Positions 1 through 12,733 of a stretch of DNA of 33,564 bases are shown here, one piece after another; position 1 is the first letter of the stretch; each line of letters begins with the position of its first letter. The notes under the pieces were generated by a model, which saw nothing but the letters and a program-made list of their open reading frames with translations, had not been told where the DNA came from and did no database searches. Both the position numbers and the translations under genes were made by a program. Where the stretch lies: positions 1 through 33,564 of the forward strand of contig JAYMTA010000249.1 in assembly GCA_036897625.1 (NCBI GenBank), read 5' to 3'. The stretch comes from Pelargonium cotyledonis. Lineage: Eukaryota > Streptophyta > Magnoliopsida > Geraniales > Geraniaceae.

Positions 1-38
1 TTTTTTTTGAAAAGCTAAAAGACGTTTTCGAAGATCAC

Positions 39-233
39 CACATATGTCCTCCCAAACTCAAATGCCCTTCTAGCTGCTCTGCCACCTGAAATGGTGTGGC
101 AAAATGAAAAAATAACATGTCATAAGTACATAAGAAATGCAATATTCAAACATAATCATTCATCTCATTCCAAATGTAGACAGAGAAAGGTTTATAACTA
201 ACCAGAACCCACGGAAGGGCCAGTGAAGCTCAT
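39..233 (-). CDS. 5' end of an acyl-protein thioesterase / carboxylesterase-like alpha/beta hydrolase (partial, runs off left edge)
   Basis: Two short coding exons read on the minus strand. Exon 1 is 233-203, starting ATG AGC TTC and ending one base into a codon before the donor GTTAGT at 202. Exon 2 is 85-39, after a TTTCAG acceptor at 88-86; it reads GRAARRAFEFGRTYV and ends before a likely GTGATC donor. Joined, they give 26 codons in frame. The FEFGRTYVV stretch is what I recall from the N-terminus of plant acyl-protein-thioesterase-like hydrolases such as Arabidopsis At5g20060, cytosolic serine hydrolases that remove acyl groups from proteins or lipids. The catalytic part (GFSMG nucleophile elbow, Asp, His) lies outside the window, so activity cannot be judged. 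Support for the assignment comes from the neighbour: in Arabidopsis this gene sits next to At5g20050, the kinase found here at 3188-4609. The exon model is solid; the family call rests on about 20 residues plus synteny. Confidence 0.7.
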
Positions 234-1370
234 ATTAGCCCTGGCAAAGGAATCACACTAACCAACACTTTTTGCAGCGACTGAATAAAACACAAGTCCT
301 GAAATGAAGAACTGCAAATTTTCATTAACCGTCCAAACATGTAGAATTGACAATGATGTTTATACAGGGAATGACCTAGGCCACGGACCGAACCCAATTA
401 GGACAAGGTTAAAACTGCCATGACTACCCCCCGGAGGACACACTCATCTCACTAACCACCAGCCTATGAGAATAAGAAGTGTCTTTCCAACTAACTACAT
501 ATAGAGTAATAATGGAGAAAGTTCCATTTTAATATGAAAACGTGTGACTTATATGTGTGCGGAATTCAATGAGGTGCAACCTTCATTGAACAAGGGAACC
601 TAAACAAATACAACTAACTCAAATAAAAAGGGCCATAAAGGACCATGGTTAAACCCAAGTTTCCCTGTTCTGATTAATTGTTTCATATACAGCTTTCACG
701 ATGTGTGATTGTGTGGTTGCACAACACTCAAGCAATGGAAGATTGGTTAGTCAAAAAACAAAATTTGGAATAGAGGATGTCTTACATATCAAAGCTAAGA
801 TCACCACACTCATTGCCTAATGCCTAACAATAAATGTATCAGTAGTACAAAAACAAATTATATGGTTTAATCAAAAGTCAATTGAGTAAAAATAAAAACA
901 AAAACTTTAGAACCCAGCGTATCAACATGGGTACCTGACTGGCATGCATTGCCTGAGGTTATCAGATAATATTGATTTGAGCATCATAAAAAAAGACAAC
1001 ATTTTGAAACAGCTAACAGCTCTTCAAATTGATTACATTGTGGCAGAGAGTCCCTAATTAGGCCGAGAAAAAAAAACCCAATTTACATGCACATCATTGC
1101 AAAAATTACACCAAAAGCAGAACCCAAATCATAGCAGCAACAATCAAACCATTAAACTTCATCTTATAAATTGGAATATCCAGTAAAAACACAACAAAAA
1201 ATTGATAAGAGCATATTATTAGATGGAAATGAAATCGATTTACAGGAAATATTGAAGTGGATTTTAGGGTTTTGTAAGAACCAAACTTACCCCTGATGTG
1301 AAGAGACAACAAGCTCTATCTTTCTTCTTCCTCTTCTTCTTCTTGGTGTGTTCGTTTTGTCGAGTCGTTG
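234..1370 (-). other. 5' UTR of the thioesterase-like gene, split by a ~1.05-kb 5' UTR intron (about 1290-241)
   Basis: Upstream of the ATG at 233 a CCTTTGCCAG acceptor ends at 241, leaving only about 7 nt of leader in the coding exon. The best matching donor is CAGGG/GTAAGT, with the intron starting at 1290. Before it lies a purine-rich leader made of GAAGAA repeats (about 1310-1345). Long leader introns in plants often enhance expression; that is inference here. The transcription start is not determined. The intron has no meaningful open frame. Confidence 0.55.
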
Positions 1371-3187
1371 CTCCTAGAAAAGTTCACGATTGCAGAGATG
1401 AATTTCTTGTACGAACCACTCGTATGATAATTTTGGTATGTTCCTAATCAGAACATCGATAAATGTTTTGAGCCGTTGAAATTCGTCAAGCAGCTGTTTG
1501 CCACGTATTGTATAAATATGCCGTATTTTTAAATTTTCCTGAAATATAAATGAGACGTGCATATCTTTGTATACAAATCATCTCATTTTGTCAATTTGGT
1601 ACAAATAAATCTATAAAATTAACCATGTGAGAGTTTTCATTTCATGCATGCCTACGCCACAATTCAATAAGGAATCTTAACTTATCTTAAGGATGACGTG
1701 TCAATTTTTATTCACGCGAGTTTGAAGTGAACATTGATCGATATTGACAATCTTGATGTTGGTCAGTGTGTCAAGACAACAAAAGGTGGTTGTGAGGAAA
1801 GAGAATGTGACTTGGAAGGTGATGGTACGGCTGAAGCTCTCGAATCAACTTTCGAGGTTGTTGTTTAACCAGATACCATGCAGACCTGGTGATGTCGATG
1901 AGCGGATGACAAAGTCTTTCACATGGTTCTTTTAAGCTTCAATTGCAGTTGTTGGTAGTTCTTTCTCCTCTTCAAACTAGAGGGGATTCCATTACCTTCA
2001 TTTTGATTATTCATGTTGATGGTGAGAGTTCTCATACCTTCAGTTTGATTATTAATTAATATGTTTTAGTCATTGTGACTCCGTTTGATAATGTTTAAAT
2101 TTTTATTTGTGGGTTGATCTTCAAATCAAATTATCCACAAATTAGTCAAATTCTCAAGCTCCTTGTCAAACTTGTCCAAGTGATTTTAAGCTCTCAGTTA
2201 TGTATCATCGTCTGAAATAATAATTTGTTCATCCTTGTTATTGTTTGGTGTGTGAATCTTCACCAACAGGCACATGTGGGTCTTCAAGCTCAGGCTAGCT
2301 GGAGCCTGGAGCTGCCCATCAACTTGTGTTGGTAGGTACTCACTAATTTATTGAGATTCATCACATTTTAATTTTATCATTTACTACCACTAGATATTGT
2401 TACCAATCCAATTAATCAATCATCAATGTACCACAAAGCTGCACACTACTGACTTTTTACTTGTTCAAAAATCTTGCTTAACTTTTTGCTCCTGTTACAT
2501 AATTTGTCATTCACAAATTGTTCTCTCCATTTTCTTCTTCTGGGTTTTGTTGTAATACAAGTCAAAGTCAACTTAACCAACACAGCCTTGTTATAAATAT
2601 TGTAGCTGCCAAAATGATTTCCACATATCCGACAATACTCTAAACCTGTTCACACTGTTGACCAGCTCTCATGCTAGAGTTCACACTGCCATAGACTGTT
2701 ATGGATTCTTTGCCAATGCAAGAACAGCCTCTCACCTTCTTTTACTTGTCTTGCAATGGCAAATGGCAATACAATGCAGAATCGTCGCAATCATTTTGGG
2801 GGCCGTATACTAAAATCAAGCGTCCAAGCGTCAACGCAATTGAATAGACAGAATGAGCAAACGGCAAAACGCAGGCAGTGATACGTAACATTATTTGTTT
2901 CACCAGTAAAAAAACTCAATGTGGTACTATGGGTTTGTACATCTAATTACAACAGCTCCAAAGAGACCAGACTGATTCACATTTGCTCAACATTTCAAAT
3001 CATATGAACTCTAAATCCTAACAACACTAGTCATTTGGTTTAGGAGTATAGTAGTTTTCTATAGGAAAAGAATCACAATCTGTTCAAAACTTGCTTCTTC
3101 ATCCAAAACATTGTGCTAAAAATAACAATTAGCTGCTTGAAGGAGAAGAAGGTACCTTCAAGGCTTCATCCACATATTGAGGGGTTG
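1371..3187. other. Intergenic spacer, 1.8 kb
   Basis: No gene recognised. The left half is presumably the promoter side of the minus-strand thioesterase-like gene. The part from about 1759 to 2165 is one copy of a dispersed repeat (listed separately). From about 2200 to 3187 the DNA is AT-rich with no coding character; its right end should contain the 3' UTR of the kinase gene, whose poly(A) site I cannot place. Confidence 0.6.
1759..2165 (+). repeat. Dispersed degenerate repeat, copy 1 (partner at ~6620-7010)
   Basis: Reading both stretches on the plus strand, many blocks align in the same order: TTGT(G)AGGAAAGA followed by CTTGG, then TCAAAT/TCGAATCAAC(T/C)TTCGAG, then TTGATTATTCA, then ATATGTTTTAG followed by TATGACTC / TGTGACTC, then TTTGATA(A/G)TGTT, and finally TTTATTT(A/G). 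The copies differ by many substitutions and small indels, so they are old. No long open frame survives and I cannot assign an element family. Confidence 0.6.
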
Positions 3188-4609
3188 TTACCGCCCTGAA
3201 AGAACTGATATTGCATACGAACAAGTAGACGAGTTAGGAGGATCGCTGTCTCGTGGATTCACTGCCCGTACCGCTACATTTTGCCTGTTCCGACCACCCT
3301 CTGGTTGCTCTTCCTCATCAAGTGACAAAACATCCACAACAATCATCTGAGTATCCGGGGGATCGTCAATGGGGAAGCGTCCTTCAAGCATTTCGATAAC
3401 CCGATTCATGCTAGGTCTAAGACTAGTCCTCTCCTGAATGCACCACAAAGCTACATAAACCAATCTCTTCATTTGCCTCTCATCAATACCTCCCTCTATC
3501 ACAAGCCTATTGTCCACAACCTCCATCAAATTCCCTTCCCTCATTTTCGAATTCACAATCTTCGGAAAATACTGCAATTTCCTCTGAGACTTGTCCTTCC
3601 CATTCTCTATCAAGCAAACATTTCTCCTACCCCCAACTATCTCTAGAAGAACCATTCCATAGCTATACACATCACATTTCTCAGAAACCCCATTGTGCAA
3701 GAGCCATTCCGGGGCCAAGTAGCCTTTAGTCCCTCTAATTGTTGTCAACACTCGGCTCTCGTCTTTCCCCATTAACCTTGAGAGCCCGAAATCTCCCACG
3801 AGAGCTCGAAAGCTCTCGTCGAGAAGTATGTTCTCCGGCTTCACATCGAGGTGTAGTATTCTAGACCGGCAATCATGGTGGAGATAAGAAAGAGCTTTAG
3901 CAACATCAATTGCAACTCTGTACCTCAAATCCCAGGACAAGCACCCGCCGGAACGCCTCCGTTGACCGCTGCTCGGGAAAATCCATGAATCCAACGAGCC
4001 ATTTGGGACAAATTCGTAAACAAGAAATCGAGGACCTACAGAGCTAAAACAATACCCTAGAAGACGAACCAAATTGACATGTTGAACACTAGAAATTGCT
4101 GCAACTTCTGATTTGAACTCCTTCTCGCCATGCTCCTCTCCTTCGATCCGCTTCACGGCAACGGAAGTTCCGTCGGTCAAGACTCCTTTGAAGACGGAAG
4201 CGGAAGCTCCTTGCCCTAGCAATGTCTGGAAATTGTCCGTCGCCTCCTCAATCTCCTTGAGCCGGAACTTGATGGGGACGCCGGCAACTTTCCGGAGGAA
4301 GCTGTACTCAATCCGAAGCTCGCGTCCCTCGGTGACCATCTGGCGCTCCAGCAACTTCCTTCTCCGATTGTAGCGCCACCGGATCAGAACCCACACAAAC
4401 ACAGCGAAAATCAAGGCGACGACAGCGCCGGTGATGAGGAAAAAGGGCTTTGAGAGCTGGAAAGTGAGGCGAGCAACGATGATGACAATGACGCAGCTAA
4501 CCACAGACGAGACGGCGATTATATAAGCCTTCTTGTCCTCGACCAGAGCTTCGTTGTTGTACTTGTTGAGCAGAGAAGGGAGAGAGAGGCTCCTGATTCC
4601 GGTGGTCAT
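3188..4609 (-). CDS. Membrane-anchored receptor-like protein kinase, At5g20050 type (473 aa, single exon)
   Basis: An intact 473-codon frame from ATG at 4609. Residues 28-50 and 55-78 are two hydrophobic segments, followed by a basic stop-transfer stretch (RWRYNRRRK). There is no leucine-rich or lectin ectodomain, so it is a short membrane-tethered kinase. The kinase domain runs from about 125 to 410: glycine loop LGQGASASVF (131-140), VAVK lysine K153, alpha-C glutamate near E168, catalytic loop HLDVKPEN (253-260, Asp255), DFG at 273-275, GTKGYLAPE (293-301) and a conserved C-lobe arginine (LRPSM). The Leu in HLD makes it a non-RD kinase, but the proton acceptor Asp, the metal-binding Asn and DFG remain, so activity is expected. 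It transfers phosphate from ATP to Ser/Thr of unknown substrates, probably at the plasma membrane or an endomembrane. The lack of introns matches my memory of the Arabidopsis gene. The tail from 411 on is acidic then polar. Confidence 0.93.
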   Translation of the reverse strand: MTTGIRSLSLPSLLNKYNNEALVEDKKAYIIAVSSVVSCVIVIIVARLTFQLSKPFFLITGAVVALIFAVFVWVLIRWRYNRRRKLLERQMVTEGRELRIEYSFLRKVAGVPIKFRLKEIEEATDNFQTLLGQGASASVFKGVLTDGTSVAVKRIEGEEHGEKEFKSEVAAISSVQHVNLVRLLGYCFSSVGPRFLVYEFVPNGSLDSWIFPSSGQRRRSGGCLSWDLRYRVAIDVAKALSYLHHDCRSRILHLDVKPENILLDESFRALVGDFGLSRLMGKDESRVLTTIRGTKGYLAPEWLLHNGVSEKCDVYSYGMVLLEIVGGRRNVCLIENGKDKSQRKLQYFPKIVNSKMREGNLMEVVDNRLVIEGGIDERQMKRLVYVALWCIQERTSLRPSMNRVIEMLEGRFPIDDPPDTQMIVVDVLSLDEEEQPEGGRNRQNVAVRAVNPRDSDPPNSSTCSYAISVLSGR

Positions 4610-6330
4610 GGTGAGAAAATTTAACCGGAAAAAGCTTGTTTGGTCAAGTTATGCGAAGCAGAGAGCTCATCGGAACCATTTGAACCACACCAACCCAACC
4701 AACTGGTTTGAGTAATGGAAAAACGCTTTTACACACATGTGGATTGCAAGAATCTGTAGTGGGTCAATGATTTTGGTAAGTTTTGCAGAGAACAAGTCTT
4801 GTGCAAATAAACCCAATAAAGGAAATATGCATAAAATCTATCCACTACTATTAATTAAGTACAAAAATAAAAAAAGCTCACCTTTGGACTTTTCTGGGGT
4901 TCTACTTTTCTTGTTTGCAGTTGAAGCCTAGGAAAATAACCATTTTTATGAACAAAATCAAATGCTATCGATTTCCCTCATTACTTGTGATAGTGTAGCA
5001 CGAATTTAAATAAGTTTGAGTTTAACGATATCTGGGTTTGTTTTGAGTTACTCGATTTGTTTGATAAATGGATCGTGTTTAATATGTTCAATTTGTTTAA
5101 TAAAATGAGTCATGTACGGGTTGAGTAATATGTTTATTGACTCGCTTATTTGAAGGTAAAAATATATTCTTTTCAAACACATTAAATAAAAAATGCCCTA
5201 TATAGGTTAAACGGTTCAAATATATCAGGTCGTGTCGGATCATATCAACTCATTTATTTAAACGTGTCAACAAGCTGTGTAATTTTGAACCTAAAAGTTT
5301 AAATGTGCTAGTTGTGTCAATGCAATCATATTTAAATCGTGTTTGTGTCGTGTTATTCAACTCAACTAATAAACGAGTTGATTTCATATGACCTTGTTGA
5401 ACATAATAGGTAAAAAAAACTCATTTTAGGCTCTAAACTTTGTATATAAATCCAATAAGGTGCATGCGTTTTTTTTTATATAAGGTCAAATGAAAATGAC
5501 CATTTAGATACATATTTAAAAATTGAATGACTATTTTGAATTTATAGACAAGTTTATAGATTAAATTGAATCCAAACACAAAAATTAAAAGACCATTTTA
5601 TGTTAATAAAAATTTCATGATCTAAACTGAAACCAAATATAAAGTTCATGTATCAAATTGAGTATTTTCCCGATAGTACTAAATTTTTAAGAGAACGTAA
5701 ATTGTTGCTCCTAGCAAAAACATAGTTAAGTTCAATGATAATCAAAGTGTATGTGTGGCTGAATTGACCTAGTCTAGTGACTGAGCTGAGGCTCATTGAA
5801 AACCAGACTTGTGTTTTATATATTTGACTTCTTCAATTTGATCACACAGTAACGATGAAATCAAGATTGTTGTTGTTCGGTTGTTGTCGCCTTCATGGTA
5901 CTCTAAAAATAAGGTTTTATTTCTTCAACCAATCTCGTTAATTATCATCACTAGGATTGAACTTATCAACATAATTTATTCAAGATCTAATTCAAGGAAA
6001 TCGATATACCAACCATAAGACTGAGTCTATATATAATGAGTAAATTCCAAAATTAATGAATAATGAATAGACTCGATGAAATGTGCATAGGTCACGAAAA
6101 TGTTAAACTTATTTGGTGATTTGAACATTTAAATTTATAAGATTGATTTCACGAACAACAACTTGTATAATAAGGAAAAAAGAAATGTGATGAATTCGTG
6201 AACAGTAACTTTGTAGATTTTGTAAAATTCATTAGCAAAATATGACATACATATAATAGGGTTTCTTCTTTCTCTTCCGTTTTCAGAGTCAATTAGGATT
6301 TTCGTACAGTAACGTCTGATTTTTAAAGCG
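4610..6330. repeat. Kinase-gene upstream region and AT-rich degenerate repeat DNA
   Basis: Positions 4610 to about 4960 are the likely promoter and leader of the minus-strand kinase gene; I see no clear TATA box. From about 4980 to 5400 there are recurring, mutated words such as GAGTT-ACTCG, CGTGTT and TCGTGTC, the style of an old transposon or its terminal repeats. About 5410-5680 holds another low-complexity repeat of the form 'AAATTGAAT-CCAAAC' and 'AAGACCATTTTATG'. No coding capacity remains. Class and family cannot be told from sequence alone. Confidence 0.45.
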
Positions 6331-6630
6331 GCGGCGATTTTATATGTTTACACATATCTAATTGCGGTCTCTCGTTAAGATAACGAGTCTTACTTAGATA
6401 ACAAGTTAAGAAATTGTTAGGTTAGGTTTGTATATTGGCGGCATAGATTGGCGGTATTTTTTTCAATTGGTGTGTGCGTAAGAGCGGCAACGATCTTTTC
6501 AGTTTATAAATATATAATTGTAGTCTCTCGTTAAGATAACGAGTCTTGCTTAGATAGCAAATTAAGGGGATGTTAGGATTGTGTATTGACGACATAGATT
6601 TGCGGTGATTTTTTTCGATTGGTGTGTGTA
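6331..6630 (+). repeat. Imperfect tandem duplication, two units of ~150 bp, each with a CTCGTTA-N3-TAACGAG palindrome
   Basis: Unit A (about 6331-6480) and unit B (about 6484-6630) share GCGGC..CGAT at the left, the block TCTCTCGTTAAGATAACGAG followed by TCTT(A/G)CTTAGATA(A/G)CAA in the middle, and ATTGG/GTGTGTG at the right. Spacing between matching blocks shifts from about 166 to 152 bp, so indels have accumulated. Unit B runs directly into copy 2 of the dispersed repeat, suggesting that both belong to one element. Confidence 0.75.
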
Positions 6631-7010
6631 AGGCAACTTAAGATCTATGACGATTGTAGGAAAGAAGAAGTTGGCTTGGGCATTGGTGGTTCAATTGGAG
6701 CCCTCAAATCAACCTTCGAGTTTGTTACCAGGTCAAATGGCAGACTCGGTGGCGGCGATGGGTGGTTGACAACGACTTTCATGCAATTGTCTTAAATTTC
6801 GTGTTCAATCGTTTTCAGTTGTTCGCACTCTTCAGGTGGAGGGGGAGGATTTCAATGCCTTCGACTTACTTATTCAAGTTGATGGGAAGGATTCCAAAAC
6901 ATTCGACTTGATTATTCAGTATGTTTTAGCTATTATGACTCAATTTGATAGTGTTAAGTCTTTATTTACGGATTAGTCTGCGAATCGAGTGTCCTACAAG
7001 TTAGGTGATT
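6620..7010 (+). repeat. Dispersed degenerate repeat, copy 2 (partner at ~1759-2165)
   Basis: This stretch aligns block by block with copy 1, in the same orientation. It begins at the GGTGTGTGT-AAG-CAAC block and ends near TTTATTTACGGATTAGTC. It is joined on its left to the tandem duplication. It has no coding frame and may be a remnant of a non-autonomous transposon. Confidence 0.6.
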
Positions 7011-7564
7011 GATTTTCAAACCCTCAATTTTATATTTTCTTTGATATAGCTCATTAGATTTGCTTGACCCAACGGTCCCAACCTGCAGTTACTCAATAAT
7101 CATCAAAACCGGTCCTAAATTTAATTGGGTTTATGTGACCTGAGCCCAAATTATTTTGGATCCGCGGGACCGAGTCGAAACTGCTATAGAGATATAAGAA
7201 GAGTTTATCAAACAAGCTCAGCTCAAGCGACGTCGTTTGTCAGGGTACGGCGCCATCTACTTCTCCGTTCACGCGGTGCGACAATCGAACGGCTATTCCA
7301 ATTCCAGTTTACTCCACGTATGATCCAGCGGTCAAAATTAAACAACAAGTTGCTGATTACTGATGCTGGGTCCCGCGAATTTATCCACCGACGTGGCGAT
7401 GACATGGCAGGGTTCAATTATAAGCTGAAACAGAAACACAATGAAAAAGAGAAAACAGAGTAGCCACCTGACCTAGTTCAGCGACATTGCCCTAAAATAA
7501 ACCTTCCTTTTTGCTTCTCTCACTGTGCGTTGTGGTCAAGCAGGAAGCTAAGCAAAAGCGCGGA
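7011..7564 (+). promoter_or_regulatory. Promoter / 5' leader region of the PRMT10 gene
   Basis: Between the repeat and the PRMT10 ATG the DNA becomes noticeably richer in G, C and CpG, as is common for constitutively expressed plant genes. It holds GCGACGTCGTTT near 7226, an ACGT-core element, and GGTCCC/GGACC words. No confident TATA box was found. The 5' leader is probably the TTCTCTCAC... segment just before 7565. A 112-codon open frame here (7125-7463) starts with TTG, not ATG, and is not taken as a gene. Confidence 0.45.
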
Positions 7565-11501
<3,937 letters not shown>

Positions 11502-11830
11502 AGGAGACAGATCATAGTTTTGGATTTATACAGGTAAATAGTTTGCTCCTCAATATTATCTATTTATCTTCTTAACAATTGAGATAGAGCTCTCTAATGG
11601 CATTTTTTGTTACCTTCCAGTCTCTACAATGGAGGGGCATGTAACTGGTGTGATTTCGTGTTGGTTGCATTCTCAGATATGGTTGTTTCCACAGATCATA
11701 TCCATGTATTTCTAAGGGAGTTTTGTAGCAATCCCCCCCTCAAGTATTTTACTATTTTCGTTTTGAGTGAAATATTCTAAATCTCGTGACATTTATGTTC
11801 CCCTTTCTCTGATGTTATATCAGAAAGTCA
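11502..11830 (+). other. PRMT10 3' UTR with a probable 87-bp 3' UTR intron (11534-11620)
   Basis: Thirty-two nucleotides after the stop codon there is CAG/GTAAAT, and TTACCTTCCAG ends at 11620; together they look like a short real intron. The distance from stop to junction is under about 50 nt, so splicing here would not be expected to trigger nonsense-mediated decay. The poly(A) site is not determined. Confidence 0.5.
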
Positions 11831-12403
11831 ACTGTTTTTATTAACGTGGGGTGCTTATAAAATGTATAATGCGAAAAGGTTGCATTTGCCTGGTCAGTCT
11901 ATGCTCGGCCTTTGCATCAAGTTTATGATTCTTGCCAATATTTTCCGTATTCACGACAACACTTTTTGTGATTTTAAATGAAGTAGCAGGTTAGCTTGAA
12001 GAAGTTTTCTGCTTTCTATTAGTCAACTGCTGGTAACAAGGTTATGAAGGTTGGCTGGGTTTGACTTGTTGGTAAAGTGAAGCCATAGCACATGGTTGAC
12101 TTCTTAGGACAGTCAAGCCACCATGAGTTTAAAGTTATTTAATGTCTTAATAGTCAAATCCTACACCAATGACTTGCATACCCATTGGAAATTGGAAAAT
12201 TTGTCCAAAGATTGAGTTCAATTTTCACCTGTGAAGATCAGTATGTATCTTAACATGCTTGTTTCTCAAATCTCAGTCACATGCCTATTCTTAGAACCCA
12301 ATTGGATTTTTCAACTCCTAAACTCACGAGCAAAGAGCCAGTGAGTCCTTAATTTCAGGGAACCGGCATATGGAACCATACTGTGATACCACTTTTCCTC
12401 TCT
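11831..12403. other. Intergenic spacer between PRMT10 and a candidate small gene
   Basis: No gene or repeat recognised. The right end includes the likely upstream region of the small gene at 12527. Confidence 0.5.
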
Positions 12404-12410
12404 TATAAAA
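12404..12410 (+). promoter_or_regulatory. TATA box (TATAAAA) of the candidate small gene
   Basis: TATAAAA in the context CTCTTATAAAAACC, followed about 30 bp on by CTCATATCACC, a plausible transcription start. It lies about 120 bp before the ATG at 12527, giving a leader of around 90 nt. That spacing is normal for a plant gene. Confidence 0.5.
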
Positions 12411-12526
12411 ACCTGCTGATTTTTGGCCTTCTCATATCACCAATCATCTATTTCCTGTCATATAGAGCTGTGTCCTGCTCGGGAATGCAACGTTCAGCCA
12501 GCAGTTAGAGAACCTCCGAGGAGTTC

Positions 12527-12733
12527 ATGGTCAATTTGGCACCGGTTGTCGTGAACCCAGATCCTGATGAATTGTTACTGTTACACCATACTAATTCTGA
12601 TGCCAGCAAGAAGGAGATGAGCTTGCACGGCAAGTGGTCCGGCGAGAATTCCATTCTCCTTATTCCTCTCGTTCTGTTTCTTTGCGGTTTCACTCTCTGG
12701 ATCACCTCTCATCCCGTCATCAGACAATTATAA
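12527..12733 (+). CDS. Candidate small tail-anchored membrane protein (68 aa), unrecognised
   Basis: I do not recognise this protein. The frame starts with ATG at 12527, has an in-frame TAG eight codons upstream, and stops at TAA. Residues 1-40 are hydrophilic, with an acidic/leucine patch (DPDELLLLHH, 12-21) and a polar stretch (SDASKKE). Residues 43-60 (ILLIPLVLFLCGFTLW) form one strong membrane segment, with a short tail ending VIRQL. That layout fits a tail-anchored or single-pass microprotein. The region is richer in G and C than the flanks and is preceded by a good TATA box at the right distance, which favours a real gene over chance. A seven-codon upstream ORF (ATG at 12485) sits in the leader and could dampen translation. 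Alternatives are a chance ORF in a non-coding RNA or the last exon of a decayed gene. Confidence 0.4.
   Translation: MVNLAPVVVNPDPDELLLLHHTNSDASKKEMSLHGKWSGENSILLIPLVLFLCGFTLWITSHPVIRQL

Noticed and set aside
7125..7463. 112-codon open frame upstream of PRMT10
   Set aside because: It begins with TTG rather than ATG, matches no family I know, and lies in the promoter/leader of PRMT10, whose GC content makes chance frames longer.
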